The notes under the pieces: model-generated
What the model was told of the DNA's origin: nothing
Databases searched by the model: none
Seen by the model: only the letters and a program-made list of their open reading frames with translations
Part shown: one piece after another, positions 32,186-41,524 of the stretch
Numbering within the stretch: the stretch's first letter is position 1
Layout: every line of letters starts with the position of its first letter
Assembly (NCBI GenBank): GCA_910586255.1
Contig: CAJUHR010000003.1
Coordinates: forward strand, 62,001-126,000
Reading direction: 5' to 3'
Length of the DNA stretch: 64,000 bases
Source: an uncultured Lachnospiraceae bacterium
Lineage (GTDB): Bacteria > Bacillota > Clostridia > Lachnospirales > Lachnospiraceae
Made by a program: the position numbers and the translations under genes

Positions 32186-34270
32186 GTGACACAGCATGAA
32201 CTGGGAAATATGCACATCCGGACCGTAGTCGCGGGAAGCGGGGCCGCTGGCTTCGGGGCTGCTTTGCGACTGCTTCGTCAGGGGGAGAGGGATCTGGCGA
32301 TTCTCACGGAGAATGTAAACGGGGGAACGTCAAGAAATACCGGATCCGACAAGCAGACGTACTATAAAATATCCCTGGCAGGGGAGGAGGGGGATTCGGT
32401 CCTTAGCCTTGCACAGGATCTGTTTGAGGGACAGTGTGTGGACGGGGATTTGGCCCTTTGCGAGGCGGCATTGTCGGCCCGCTGCTTCTATCAGCTGGTG
32501 GAGTCAGGGGTTCCCTTTCCGTGCAGTGAATACGGGGAATATATCGGATATAAGACGGATCACGATAAGAGAAAGAGGGCAACCAGCGCAGGCCCCTACA
32601 CATCCAGAATCATGACCGAATGTCTGGAGAGACAGGTGAGAGAAAATCAGATACTGGTTTTGGACAAGCTGCAATTGATACGCCTTTTGGTGTGGAAGGA
32701 AAAAATCAGGGGTGTCCTTTGTTTGGACCGGAGGAAAACAGATGGCTTTTCCTATGTGATTATATGGTGCGAAAATCTGATTCTGGCCACCGGCGGCCCG
32801 GCCGGTATGTACAAGGACTGCGTCTATCCGCCCTCCCAGCTAGGAAGCAGCGGAATTGCCCTGGAGGCAGGAATAAAAGGAAAGAACCTGACAGAATGGC
32901 AGTTCGGCATGGCCTCCTTAAAGCCCAGATGGAATGTCAGCGGCACCTATATGCAGGCATTGCCTAAATTTGTTTCCACTGATGCCCGCGGCAAGGGGGG
33001 GAGAGAATTTCTCCTGGATTACTTTGAAGAACCGGCAAAAATGATGTCTTTTATTTTTTTGAAAGGCTACCAGTGGCCCTTTGACGCGGAGAAAATCTTT
33101 GGCGGTTCCTCGGTCATAGATCTTTTGGTTTATCAGGAGACGATCTTAAAGGGAAGGCGTGTATTTCTTGATTTTCGCCGAAACACGGGGAATTGTCCCA
33201 TTAATTTTGCCGACCTGTCTAAGGAGGCCTGTGGTTATCTGGATAATGCGGGAGCCTGCTTCGGGACACCGATTGAGCGGCTGGTCCACATGAACGAACC
33301 AGCGGTTCGGTTTTATCAGGAGCACGGCGTGGATTTATACCAGGAAATGCTGGAGATTGCCGTTTGTGCACAGCACAACAACGGAGGACTGGCAGTGGAT
33401 GACGGCTGGGAGACCAATATTGGCGGCGTGTTTGCCATCGGAGAGGTTAGCGGAACCCATGGGGTTGCCAGGCCGGGAGGCACGGCCTTAAATGCAGGAC
33501 AGGTGGGGGCGTTTCGGGCAGCAGAGCGGATTGCCGGTCTTTGCGAGAGCAGGAACAGAGGGGGGGGGGACGAGGAAAAAGAAAGCTTAAGCCAGCAGGC
33601 CATGGACCGGATCCGGCTTTTGGAGGAATGTCACGGAACGGTTTCGGCTGGTGAGCTGTGGAAAAAGGCGGCGGAGAGAATGAGCCGGTACGGCGGGATG
33701 ATCCGGGACGAAAAGGGGCTTGAGAAAGCCCTGGAAGAGACGGAGAAGGAGCTTGCCTCCTTTACCGGTCTGGTGGCGAGACCGAAGCCCGGACAGGCGG
33801 GACTGTTTTATCATCTGTACGATATGCTGGTGGCTCAGAGGGTGTATCTGCGGGCAATGCTGGATTACATCCGTGAGGGTGGGGGAAGCAGAGGCTCCTG
33901 TCTCTACACCTGTCCGGATGGAGACAAGCCTGGAGAGAAAATGCCGGAGCTTTACCGGTGCCGGCTGGATAAGGGGACGCATGGAGGACGTGTGCAGGAG
34001 GTGCAGTTAAAGGGCGGAGAATGTGAAGTGACCTGGCGTCCTGTAAGGCCGCTGCCAGAAACGGATTATTGCTTTGAGACACAGTGGAAATCATTTCGGG
34101 AAAAGAGCATCGGCCATCATCTGTCAGAGGAGGAAGGAAAGGAGCAGCATTGTGAAAAAGATAGGGATAGGCATGATCGGAAGCGGTTTCAGCGCCAGAC
34201 TCCATGGGGAGGCATACAAGGAGATTCCGGGAGTGGAGATTGTTCTGGCGGGAGTGGCCTCTGTGGATGA
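32186..34270 (+). CDS. FAD-dependent oxidoreductase, fumarate-reductase flavoprotein-like
   Basis: About 694 residues from a GTG at 32186, six bases after AGGAAGGAG. The FAD-binding Rossmann motif is AGSGAAGFGAALRLL (16-30). GGTSRNTGSDKQTYYK resembles the adenylylsulfate-reductase/fumarate-reductase flavoprotein group. LATGGPAG, the late HNNGGLAVDDGWETNIGGVFAIGEV, and GTALNAGQVGAFRAAERIA complete the FAD fold. The frame runs 119 bases into the next gene, and its last 39 or so residues look like out-of-frame translation (Arg/Gly/Asp-rich). The normal stop has probably been lost by a small frameshift near the end, or the tail is simply untypical. Confidence 0.82.
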   Translation: MTQHELGNMHIRTVVAGSGAAGFGAALRLLRQGERDLAILTENVNGGTSRNTGSDKQTYYKISLAGEEGDSVLSLAQDLFEGQCVDGDLALCEAALSARCFYQLVESGVPFPCSEYGEYIGYKTDHDKRKRATSAGPYTSRIMTECLERQVRENQILVLDKLQLIRLLVWKEKIRGVLCLDRRKTDGFSYVIIWCENLILATGGPAGMYKDCVYPPSQLGSSGIALEAGIKGKNLTEWQFGMASLKPRWNVSGTYMQALPKFVSTDARGKGGREFLLDYFEEPAKMMSFIFLKGYQWPFDAEKIFGGSSVIDLLVYQETILKGRRVFLDFRRNTGNCPINFADLSKEACGYLDNAGACFGTPIERLVHMNEPAVRFYQEHGVDLYQEMLEIAVCAQHNNGGLAVDDGWETNIGGVFAIGEVSGTHGVARPGGTALNAGQVGAFRAAERIAGLCESRNRGGGDEEKESLSQQAMDRIRLLEECHGTVSAGELWKKAAERMSRYGGMIRDEKGLEKALEETEKELASFTGLVARPKPGQAGLFYHLYDMLVAQRVYLRAMLDYIREGGGSRGSCLYTCPDGDKPGEKMPELYRCRLDKGTHGGRVQEVQLKGGECEVTWRPVRPLPETDYCFETQWKSFREKSIGHHLSEEEGKEQHCEKDRDRHDRKRFQRQTPWGGIQGDSGSGDCSGGSGLCG

Positions 34271-35324
34271 AGAGGCAGAAGCGTTTGCGAAGGAGTACGG
34301 GATCGGTCAGGTCACAAGAGATTACAGGAGACTTTTGGAAAATCCGGATATTGATGTGATCGATATCTGCACTCCCCCGGTCTGCCATTTTTCCATGATT
34401 AAGGATTCCATAGAGGCGGGAAAGCATGTCATATGCGAAAAGCCTCTGACCGGATTTTTTGAGAAGGAGGGAGTTTTTCCGGAGCACATCGGCCAGGTGT
34501 CAAAGAGAGAGATGTTTGAGAAGGTAACGGGAGAAATGGATGAATTGCAGCAATTGCTAAAGCGGCATGAGCGGCAGCACTTTTTCTACAGCGAAAATTT
34601 TGTCTATGCGCCTGCGGTGCAGAAATGTGCGGAAATTCTGCGGGCTAAAGGGAGCAAGATATTAAGCATCAAGGGGGAGGAATCTCACGGGGGCTCTCAT
34701 GCTCCCCACGCTGCCTTTTGGAGCGCCAGCGGAGGCGGTTCCTTTATACGCCAGGGCTGTCATCCTCTGTCAGCCGCCCTTTATCTAAAGCAGGTGGAGG
34801 CAAAGGCCCGGGGAGAGGCGATTACCGTTGCAAGCGTAATTGGTGATATGGCGGTGACTCAGGCCTGTCTGTCGGAGGAAGAGAGACGATATATCCGGTC
34901 GCGCCCTCATGATGTGGAGGATTTGGCAAACGTGATTCTGACATTTTCCGATGGGACAAAGGCTTCCATCGTCTCAGGGGATATGATTGTGGGGGGCGTC
35001 CGGAATCTGATTGAGGTATTTACCAACGAAGGGGTATATCTGCAGAATATGGCTCCCAACAACGGCTTCTGCGCGTACCATGTGGATGAGCAAAACCTGG
35101 AGAATGTGTATTTTACGGAAAAGGTGGAGACAAAGACCGGCTGGCAGAGCCTCTATATCAATGAGGAGATTGCCAGAGGATATGTGGGGGAGCTGCGGGA
35201 TTTTGTGGAATGTGTGATTTGGGGGAGGCGGCCCCAGTCGGATTTTGCCCTTGCCCGGGAGACGGTAAAGGTGGTTTATGGGGCCTACTGTTCGGCGGAG
35301 GAAGGGCGGCGGTTTGACTTTTAA
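34152..35324 (+). CDS. Gfo/Idh/MocA-family NAD(P)-dependent oxidoreductase
   Basis: 390 residues from a GTG at 34152 with GGAAAGGAG upstream. The N-terminal NAD(P)-binding fold has GMIGSGFSARLHGEAY, DIDVIDICTPPVCHF and the hallmark CEKPLTG. The second domain includes HAAFWSASGGGSFIRQGCHPL, where the His is the usual catalytic position. These enzymes oxidise or reduce sugars, inositols or related ring alcohols. It is the last gene of the redox operon and is followed by a terminator 10 bases after the stop, so a sugar or cyclitol part in the pathway substrate is possible. Confidence 0.87.
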   Translation: MKKIGIGMIGSGFSARLHGEAYKEIPGVEIVLAGVASVDEEAEAFAKEYGIGQVTRDYRRLLENPDIDVIDICTPPVCHFSMIKDSIEAGKHVICEKPLTGFFEKEGVFPEHIGQVSKREMFEKVTGEMDELQQLLKRHERQHFFYSENFVYAPAVQKCAEILRAKGSKILSIKGEESHGGSHAPHAAFWSASGGGSFIRQGCHPLSAALYLKQVEAKARGEAITVASVIGDMAVTQACLSEEERRYIRSRPHDVEDLANVILTFSDGTKASIVSGDMIVGGVRNLIEVFTNEGVYLQNMAPNNGFCAYHVDEQNLENVYFTEKVETKTGWQSLYINEEIARGYVGELRDFVECVIWGRRPQSDFALARETVKVVYGAYCSAEEGRRFDF

Positions 35325-35334
35325 AGCAGCTATG

Positions 35335-35366
35335 GGGAACGGTCAATTGGATTGCCGTTCCCTTTA
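35335..35366 (+). terminator. intrinsic terminator ending the redox operon
   Basis: GGGAACGG (35335-35342) pairs with CCGTTCCC (35355-35362) and is followed by TTT. The stem lies directly after the Gfo/Idh/MocA stop codon. Confidence 0.7.
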
Positions 35367-35467
35367 AACTTATCGGGCATCTGACAGGAAAACGGTGGAA
35401 AGTACCAGGATTTTGTTGAAATTTTCAAAAAAACCATAAAAATCCGTGTGGGATAGACAAATGTAGC

Positions 35468-35497
35468 TGGACAAATGACGTATGTATATGGTATAAT
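35468..35497 (+). promoter_or_regulatory. sigma-A promoter for the DUF3798/ABC operon
   Basis: TGGACA (35468-35473) and TATAAT (35492-35497) with an 18-base spacer. It is the only strong promoter in the 343-base gap and leaves a leader of about 160 bases before the start codon. Confidence 0.7.
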
Positions 35498-35503
35498 CGT
35501 AAC

Positions 35504-35666
35504 ACTTTATCTGGCTAAAGGTCGGATAAAGCTCTGGCAGACTTTATGTATCAGGTAGGGTATGTAAAGGATACTGATCAGCAGGGACACGGTGAGGAAG
35601 CCTGTCACAAGGATGAGGCAGAGGCCTTTTAGGCGTGTCCAACAAAAAGAAGGAGGAGACAACTAA
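35504..35666 (+). promoter_or_regulatory. candidate structured 5' leader of the DUF3798 gene
   Basis: The expected transcript leader has a TTTATC/GATAAA hairpin (35506-35530) and an outer GGACAC/GTGTCC pair (35585-35590 with 35635-35640) enclosing GC-rich sequence, ending just before the AGAAGGAGGAG ribosome site. I do not recognise a known riboswitch class. Structure and position suggest possible translational control, at low certainty. Confidence 0.35.
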
Positions 35667-36911
35667 ATGAAAAAGAGACTACTTAGCCTGTCACTGGCAG
35701 CAGCTATGGTGCTTTCCATGGCAGGATGCCGCGGAGCAGAGCCGGCAGCCACCACAGCAGCTCCGGCTGCTGAGACAACCACAGCAGCGGCAGCAGATAC
35801 CACCGCGGCAGAAGGAGATTCCGCCGAGACCGAGGCAGCGGAGCCGGCAGGAAACTTTAAGATCGGTATTATCACCGGTACGGCTTCTCAGGGTGACGAG
35901 GAGATTACCCAGGCCAACAAGATGAAGGAGAAGTACGGCGACATGATCGTTACCTCTACTTATCCGGACAACTTTACCACTGAGACGGAGACCGTTATCT
36001 CCAATACGGTGGCCATGGCTTCCGACCCGGATGTGAAGGCGATTATCTGGTGTCAGGCGATTCCGGGTACTGCAGCGGCCATCGACAAGGTTCGCGAGAC
36101 CCGTCCGGACATGATCTTTATCGTAGGTACTCCCGGTGAGGACCCGGGCGTTATCAACCCCAAGGCTGACATTGTTCTGCAGGTAGATGAGCCCGGATGT
36201 GGCATCGTGATTCCGCCTCAGGCCAAAAAGCAGGGCGCCAAGACCATGATTCACTATTCCTTCCCCCGTCATATGAGCTATGCTCTGATCGTTGCCCGTC
36301 ACGAGAACTTAAAGAAGTACTGTGCCGAGAACGATATTGAGCTGGTTGATGTTACCGCTCCCGATCCTACCGGCGATTCCGGTATTACCGGTGCTCAGCA
36401 GTTCATCTTGGAGGATGTGCCCCGTCAGATCGAGAAGTATGGCAAGGACACCGTGTTCTTCACCACCAACTGTGGTATGCAGGAGCCGTTGATTCGTTCC
36501 GTATTTGAGAATGGCGCTATCTACAGCCTGCAGTGCTGCCCGTCCCCGTTCCATGCCTTCCCGGCTGCTTTAAATATCGACATGGCTGGCCATGAGGCTG
36601 ACGTGGATTATATGATGGAGCAGCTTCAGGCAAAGGTTACAGAGGCCGGTATGGGCGGACGTGTATCTACCTGGGGCGTTCCCTGTAATATGCTGTTTAT
36701 CAGCGCGGGTGTTGAGTATGCCAAGAAGGTTCTTGAAGGAGAGACGAATGGAGAGGTTCTCAATGAGGAGCTGCTTCGTTCCACCATCCAGGAGTGCGCA
36801 GAGCAATTTACACCTGGTGCAAAGATGACCCTTGACTATTATGTGGATGACAATGGAACCGCAAAGGAGAATCATTTCCTGGTAATGTCCGATTTCGTTA
36901 CGTTTGAATAA
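35667..36911 (+). CDS. DUF3798 substrate-binding lipoprotein
   Basis: 414 residues. A lipoprotein signal (MKKRLLSLSLAAAMVLSMAG before Cys21) is followed by a Thr/Ala-rich linker to about residue 63. The body is a periplasmic-binding fold (FKIGIITGTASQGDEEI, VKAIIWCQAIPGTAAAIDKV, IFIVGTPGEDPGVI) of the DUF3798 family, related to Bmp/PnrA-type receptors. It is the first gene of an ABC operon with one two-domain ATPase and two permeases, a layout used by simple-sugar and nucleoside importers. Its codon choice (GAG, GCC, ATC rich) suggests high expression. Confidence 0.85.
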   Translation: MKKRLLSLSLAAAMVLSMAGCRGAEPAATTAAPAAETTTAAAADTTAAEGDSAETEAAEPAGNFKIGIITGTASQGDEEITQANKMKEKYGDMIVTSTYPDNFTTETETVISNTVAMASDPDVKAIIWCQAIPGTAAAIDKVRETRPDMIFIVGTPGEDPGVINPKADIVLQVDEPGCGIVIPPQAKKQGAKTMIHYSFPRHMSYALIVARHENLKKYCAENDIELVDVTAPDPTGDSGITGAQQFILEDVPRQIEKYGKDTVFFTTNCGMQEPLIRSVFENGAIYSLQCCPSPFHAFPAALNIDMAGHEADVDYMMEQLQAKVTEAGMGGRVSTWGVPCNMLFISAGVEYAKKVLEGETNGEVLNEELLRSTIQECAEQFTPGAKMTLDYYVDDNGTAKENHFLVMSDFVTFE

Positions 36912-36942
36912 TGGCAAAAACGGAATAATGTGATGGTATCCC

Positions 36943-36988
36943 AAGTTCTGCCAACGAAGTCTTAGAGGGACGTTTGTTGGCAGAACTT
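36943..36988 (+). terminator. long perfect stem-loop after the DUF3798 gene
   Basis: AAGTTCTGCCAAC (36943-36955) is exactly complementary to GTTGGCAGAACTT (36976-36988), with a 20-base loop. The run after it is only CTTTCTGTT, so termination is probably partial. That would give more binding protein than transporter, a common arrangement. Confidence 0.65.
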
Positions 36989-37008
36989 TCTGTTATGGCA
37001 CATTTTGT

Positions 37009-37039
37009 GTAACAGCTCAAGGGTTATCTGAACTGTTAC
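37009..37039. repeat. palindromic repeat of the GTAACAGTTCA family
   Basis: GTAACAGCTCA (37009-37019) and TGAACTGTTAC (37029-37039) are inverted copies with one mismatch around a nine-base centre AGGGTTATC. The insert in the TRAP gene has nearly the same centre. Confidence 0.7.
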
Positions 37040-37212
37040 CCTTTTGCGCTTACAAAAGGGGAGAACGACAGCCTTAAAGCAGTAACGCGGTAAGGTATAA
37101 ATTTTGTGGGAGTCAGCGAAACTTATGTTATGATGTTGGGGTCAAAAGGCCTTTTGACCCTGGTATCATGTTATGAACACAAGACACAATAAGGTAGAAA
37201 GAGGTTGGTGAC

Positions 37213-38826
37213 TTGGAGAAAACGAATGAAACCTATGTCCTCAAAATGGACAACATCGCCAAGGAATATTACGGAAACCGGGTGCTAAAGGGCGTAAAGC
37301 TTCATATCCGTCCCGGCGAGATTCATGCACTGATGGGGGAAAACGGCGCCGGAAAGTCCACGCTGATGAATATTCTTTTCGGAATGCCTGTCATCCACAA
37401 CACAGGCGGTTTTGAGGGAACGGTAGAGGTAAACGGAGAGCAGGTACAGATCGATACGCCTCTCAAGGCGATGGAGCTGGGAATTGGAATGGTACATCAG
37501 GAATTTATGCTGATTCCTGGATTTACAGTGACAGAGAATATTAAGGTCGGCCGTGAGATCAGCACGCCGAATTTGGTGAGCCGTGTGTTTGGGCGTTCCA
37601 TGGAGACGCTGGATTTTAAGGCCATGCGCAGGGACGCAAGGAAGGCTCTTAAGACAATCGGATTGAATATTGAAGAGTATATACGTGTCGCCGGGCTTCC
37701 GGTAGGCTATATGCAGTTTATTGAAATCGCCCGGGAGTTAGACAAAACAGGAATCCGGCTGCTGGTGCTGGATGAGCCTACGGCGGTTTTGACCGAGTCG
37801 GAGGCAGAGCGGCTTTTGGAGGCCATGCGGGTAATTTCCTCCCAGGGGATCGCGATTATTTTCATTACCCACCGTCTGGACGAGGTGATGGCTGTGGCAG
37901 ATTCCATGACGATTTTGCGTGACGGGGAATTTGTGGCCAGAAAAGAAATCAAGGATACAAATGTGGTTGAGATAGCAGAGCTTATGATTGGGCGGAAGGT
38001 GGAAAAGCTGGTGGATGACGGCGTTCCCGATACCCGCTCCATCCGCGAGGATCAGATCGCCGTAAGCTTACGAGATTATAAAGTGGATATGCCCGGAGAG
38101 CTGGTAAGAGGAATTGACTTAGACATCCGAAAGGGAGAGATTCTTGGAATCGGCGGCCTGGCCGGACAGGGAAAGTTAGGGATCCCCAACGGGATCATCG
38201 GCCTTTACAAGGCAACCGGAGAGGTGAGGATCAACGGGGACATCTTAAACCTGGACAAGCTGGGAGACGCCCTGGATCACAAGGTGGCCTTTGTGTCCGA
38301 GGACCGGCGTGGCGTGGGGCTTTTGCTGGACGAGAGTATTGAGCAGAATATTATTTTCTCTGCCATGCAGACCAACGGAAAGTTTCTTAAAAAGATTGGC
38401 TGGATGCATTTGTATGACGGGGCTGCAGCTAAAAGTCATGCGGAGGAGATGGTGAAAACCTTGGATATCCGCTGTACGGGGATTCGCCAGCCGGCAGGGG
38501 CTCTTTCCGGCGGCAACCAGCAAAAGGTGTGTCTGGCCAGGGCATTGACTCTGGAGCCGGATATTCTCTTTGTGTCAGAGCCTACCCGGGGAATCGATAT
38601 CGGCGCCAAGAAGCTGGTGCTTGAGTATCTGGCCAAGCTGAACCGGGAGCAGGGCATGACGGTGGTGATTGTTTCCTCCGAGCTGATGGAGCTGCGCTCC
38701 GTGTCAGACCGGATTGCGATTATTTCAGACGGAAAGCTGGCGTGTATCTTAAAGCCGGATGATTCGGACGCAGACTTTGGTCTTGCCATGTCCGGCGCAT
38801 GGAAGGGAGGAGAGAAGGATGCGTAA
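37213..38826 (+). CDS. ABC transporter ATP-binding protein, two-domain (MglA/RbsA-like)
   Basis: 537 residues containing two ATPase domains. The first has Walker A GENGAGKST (about 46-54) and LLVLDEPTAVLTESE. The second has a degenerate Walker A region (GGLAGQGKLGIPNG), the signature LSGGNQQKV and Walker B DILFVSEPTRGIDIG. One degenerate site is usual in sugar and nucleoside importers of this class. The TTG start at 37213 has AAAGAGG about 9 bases upstream. The stop overlaps the first permease gene. It energises uptake of the ligand bound by the DUF3798 protein. Confidence 0.92.
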   Translation: MEKTNETYVLKMDNIAKEYYGNRVLKGVKLHIRPGEIHALMGENGAGKSTLMNILFGMPVIHNTGGFEGTVEVNGEQVQIDTPLKAMELGIGMVHQEFMLIPGFTVTENIKVGREISTPNLVSRVFGRSMETLDFKAMRRDARKALKTIGLNIEEYIRVAGLPVGYMQFIEIARELDKTGIRLLVLDEPTAVLTESEAERLLEAMRVISSQGIAIIFITHRLDEVMAVADSMTILRDGEFVARKEIKDTNVVEIAELMIGRKVEKLVDDGVPDTRSIREDQIAVSLRDYKVDMPGELVRGIDLDIRKGEILGIGGLAGQGKLGIPNGIIGLYKATGEVRINGDILNLDKLGDALDHKVAFVSEDRRGVGLLLDESIEQNIIFSAMQTNGKFLKKIGWMHLYDGAAAKSHAEEMVKTLDIRCTGIRQPAGALSGGNQQKVCLARALTLEPDILFVSEPTRGIDIGAKKLVLEYLAKLNREQGMTVVIVSSELMELRSVSDRIAIISDGKLACILKPDDSDADFGLAMSGAWKGGEKDA

Positions 38827-39910
38827 TCCATTTAAGCCTTTGGTGGAGAAATTCGGGCTGCCCCGGGTGATCATTGTAACATTCTTCCTGTTCCTGGTAG
38901 CGGCGGCAGGGGGCTTTAACATGAATCTGATGCAGCTTTTAAGCGACTGTCTCAGACGGTGGGGCATGTTCGGTATTCTTGCTCTGGCCATGGTGCCGGC
39001 GGTGCAGTGCGGAATCGGACTGAACTTTGGTATATCCATGGGAATCGTGGGAGGCCTTTTAGGGGGACTGATTGTGATTCAGCTTCAGATCGCCCAAAAT
39101 CCGTCTCTGGTGGCCATTCATCCCATGTTTGCCATGTGGGTGGCTATCCTGATTGCCATTTTGATCGGCGTGGTGCTGGCTACCGGCATCGGATATCTCT
39201 ACGGCCTGCTTTTGAACCGGGTGAAGGGCTCTGAGATGACGGTCACTACCTATGTGGGATTTTCCATCATTGCCTTTATGAATATGCTGTGGATGCTGAT
39301 GCCCTTTACGGACGGAGAGCTGATCTGGCCCAATGCGGGAAAGGGATTGAGAAATACCATCTCTCTGGCATCCTCCTACAGCAATGTTATGAACAAAACT
39401 CTGGCCTTTAAAATCGGGAATCTGACCATTCCCACAGGGCTTCTCTTGTTCTTTTTCCTGATGTGCTTTCTGGTATGGCTGTTTATGCGCTCCAAGACGG
39501 GCATTGCCATGAGCGCGGCCGGGGCCAATCCCATGTTTGCCAAGGCGGCCGGGATCAATGTGAACAAGATGCGCCTGATTGGCACCACTCTGTCCACGGT
39601 TCTGGCGGCAGTGGGGATATTGGTGTACGCTCAGGGCTTTGGCTTTATGCAGCTGTACAATGGCCCCATGATGATGGGCTTTACCTCCGTGGCTGCGGTG
39701 CTGATCGGCGGAGCCAGTCCCAAGCGGGCCAGGATTCCTCATGTATTGATCGGTACGTTTCTGTTCCAGGGGATTTTGGCACTGGGGCTTCCTGTGGCAA
39801 ATCAGTTTATTCCGGAGAGCAACTTATCAGAGGTGGCGCGTCTGATTATCTCCAACGGTATTATCATTTACGCGCTCAGCCAGGTGAAAGGAGGAAGCGG
39901 ACGTGAATAA
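38819..39910 (+). CDS. ABC importer permease 1
   Basis: 363 residues with eight to ten membrane helices and the BPD_transp_2 motif: GSEMTVTTYVGFSIIAF early, and AGANPMFAKAAGINVNKMRLIGTTLSTVLA, the cytoplasmic loop that contacts the ATPase. It resembles Rbs/Bmp-type permeases. The ATG at 38819 is 8 bases inside the ATPase gene with GGAAGGGAGGAGAG upstream, and its own stop overlaps the second permease. This is half of the membrane channel for the DUF3798 system. Confidence 0.9.
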   Translation: MRNPFKPLVEKFGLPRVIIVTFFLFLVAAAGGFNMNLMQLLSDCLRRWGMFGILALAMVPAVQCGIGLNFGISMGIVGGLLGGLIVIQLQIAQNPSLVAIHPMFAMWVAILIAILIGVVLATGIGYLYGLLLNRVKGSEMTVTTYVGFSIIAFMNMLWMLMPFTDGELIWPNAGKGLRNTISLASSYSNVMNKTLAFKIGNLTIPTGLLLFFFLMCFLVWLFMRSKTGIAMSAAGANPMFAKAAGINVNKMRLIGTTLSTVLAAVGILVYAQGFGFMQLYNGPMMMGFTSVAAVLIGGASPKRARIPHVLIGTFLFQGILALGLPVANQFIPESNLSEVARLIISNGIIIYALSQVKGGSGRE

Positions 39911-41402
39911 AAAGGCGACAGATTTTCTTGTTCATAATATGGTGGTAATTCTGTTTGTGATCTTATGTGTGCTGGCAACGTTCTTTTCCAAGCAGCCGCT
40001 CACCTTTGTGGTCTCGGAGCTTTTTACCAGGATTGCCCGAAATTCCTTTATCGTATTGTCTCTGATCATTCCGGTTATCGCCGGAATGGGACTGAACTTC
40101 GGTATCGTTATCGGCGCCATGGCGGCCCAGCTGGCTATTTTTTTGACTACCTACTGGGGTCTTACCGGTATATCGGGATTTTTGCTGACGGCGGCGTTAG
40201 CTACACCCTTTGCGGTATTTTTCGGCTATCTGGTGGGAAAGCTGTTTAACTATATGAAGGGCAACGAGATGATCGGCGGTTTGGTGCTGGGATATTTTGC
40301 AGACGGTATCTATCAGCTGGTATTCCTTTTCATCTTCGGCGGCGTGATCAAGATGAACAATCCCACACTGATGATTCCCACGGGAATCGGGGTGAAGAAT
40401 ACCATTGATTTAAAGGATACGGTAAAATATGCCCTGGACACGGTGCCTATGCTGACCATCGTGGAGATCGGCTTTTATTTGGTGCTGATCGGCCTTGCCA
40501 GTTCCGTGGCCTTAAAGCTTTACAAAAAGCAGACCGTGGACTGGAAGTCTGTGGCTGTGAAGGCAGCGGCGGCAGTGGTCGTCTATGCCCTGACCTTCAT
40601 CGGGCCGGTGGAGCAATTTCTGGCGGCGGACCGTCTGCTGCTTTTATCGGCTGTGGAGCTGTGGTGCTTAGGCACCGCGCTGTGGCAGCTGTACGGCTTT
40701 GTGAAATGGAAGCTGCAGGAGAAGAACGGCGGGGAGGAGGCAGGGCCTAATTCCTTTAAGCCCGTAAAGGCCCTTGTCAATGTGATCCTGGCGGCCCTGG
40801 TATACGGGCTTACCTATGTGCCGTTTATCTACAATATCCTGATTGTGGTGCGGCTGCCGGTGCTGACCTATCTCTGTATCGGAGCCCTGTGCTGCTTTAA
40901 TAATATTCTGATGAAGACACGCCTGGGGCAGGATATGAGGACTGTGGGACAGAGCCGTACCGTGGCCAACGCGGCCGGAATCAATGTGGACCGGACCCGT
41001 ATCATTGCCATGATCTTTTCCACGGTTCTGGCCAGCTGGGGACAGCTGATCTTTTTGCAGAACGTGGGAACCATCTCCACCTACGGGGCCCACACCCAGG
41101 TGGGACAGTTTGCCATCGCGGCCCTTTTGGTCGGCGGCGCTTCCGTGCAGAAGGCCACCAACAAGCAGGCCCTCTTGGGAATCGTGCTGTTCCATACCTT
41201 GTTTATCGTGTCGCCTCTGGCCGGCAAGGAGCTGTTCGGCGATCCGGTGATCGGAGAGTACTTTCGGGTGTTTGTGTCCTACGGCGTCATTGCCCTGGCT
41301 CTGGCCATGCATGCGTGGAAGAAGCCGGAGAAGGCAAAGACGGAAGGAAAGGGAACGGATGAGCCCGGCAGCTCCGGCGGGGAGCGGGTGAAAGCGGCGT
41401 AA
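39903..41402 (+). CDS. ABC importer permease 2
   Basis: 499 residues, longer than its partner because of an inserted region with extra helices in the middle (about 215-320). The ATPase-contacting loop is QSRTVANAAGINVDRTRIIAMIFSTVLAS. NEMIGGLVLGYFADGIYQ corresponds to the early conserved loop of permease 1. The GTG at 39903 overlaps the previous stop, with AAAGGAGG before it. The C-terminus is a polar tail. A terminator follows at 41420. Confidence 0.9.
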   Translation: MNKKATDFLVHNMVVILFVILCVLATFFSKQPLTFVVSELFTRIARNSFIVLSLIIPVIAGMGLNFGIVIGAMAAQLAIFLTTYWGLTGISGFLLTAALATPFAVFFGYLVGKLFNYMKGNEMIGGLVLGYFADGIYQLVFLFIFGGVIKMNNPTLMIPTGIGVKNTIDLKDTVKYALDTVPMLTIVEIGFYLVLIGLASSVALKLYKKQTVDWKSVAVKAAAAVVVYALTFIGPVEQFLAADRLLLLSAVELWCLGTALWQLYGFVKWKLQEKNGGEEAGPNSFKPVKALVNVILAALVYGLTYVPFIYNILIVVRLPVLTYLCIGALCCFNNILMKTRLGQDMRTVGQSRTVANAAGINVDRTRIIAMIFSTVLASWGQLIFLQNVGTISTYGAHTQVGQFAIAALLVGGASVQKATNKQALLGIVLFHTLFIVSPLAGKELFGDPVIGEYFRVFVSYGVIALALAMHAWKKPEKAKTEGKGTDEPGSSGGERVKAA

Positions 41403-41419
41403 AATATAAGGATGTGCTA

Positions 41420-41468
41420 AAAGGCCGCCCTTCCTGTGACTTTGCGTCATGGGAGGGGCGGCCTTTTG
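41420..41468 (+). terminator. intrinsic terminator after the ABC operon
   Basis: AAAAGGCCGCCCTTCC pairs with GGGAGGGGCGGCCTTTT (ending at 41468) around a loop of about 15 bases. It has A-rich and T-rich flanks and could also stop minus-strand transcription from the toxin-antitoxin pair. Confidence 0.85.
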
Positions 41469-41524
41469 ATGACTGCAATGGGTTATCTGGTAGCATCCGG
41501 AATCATAGTAGAGGAATTAAGACT

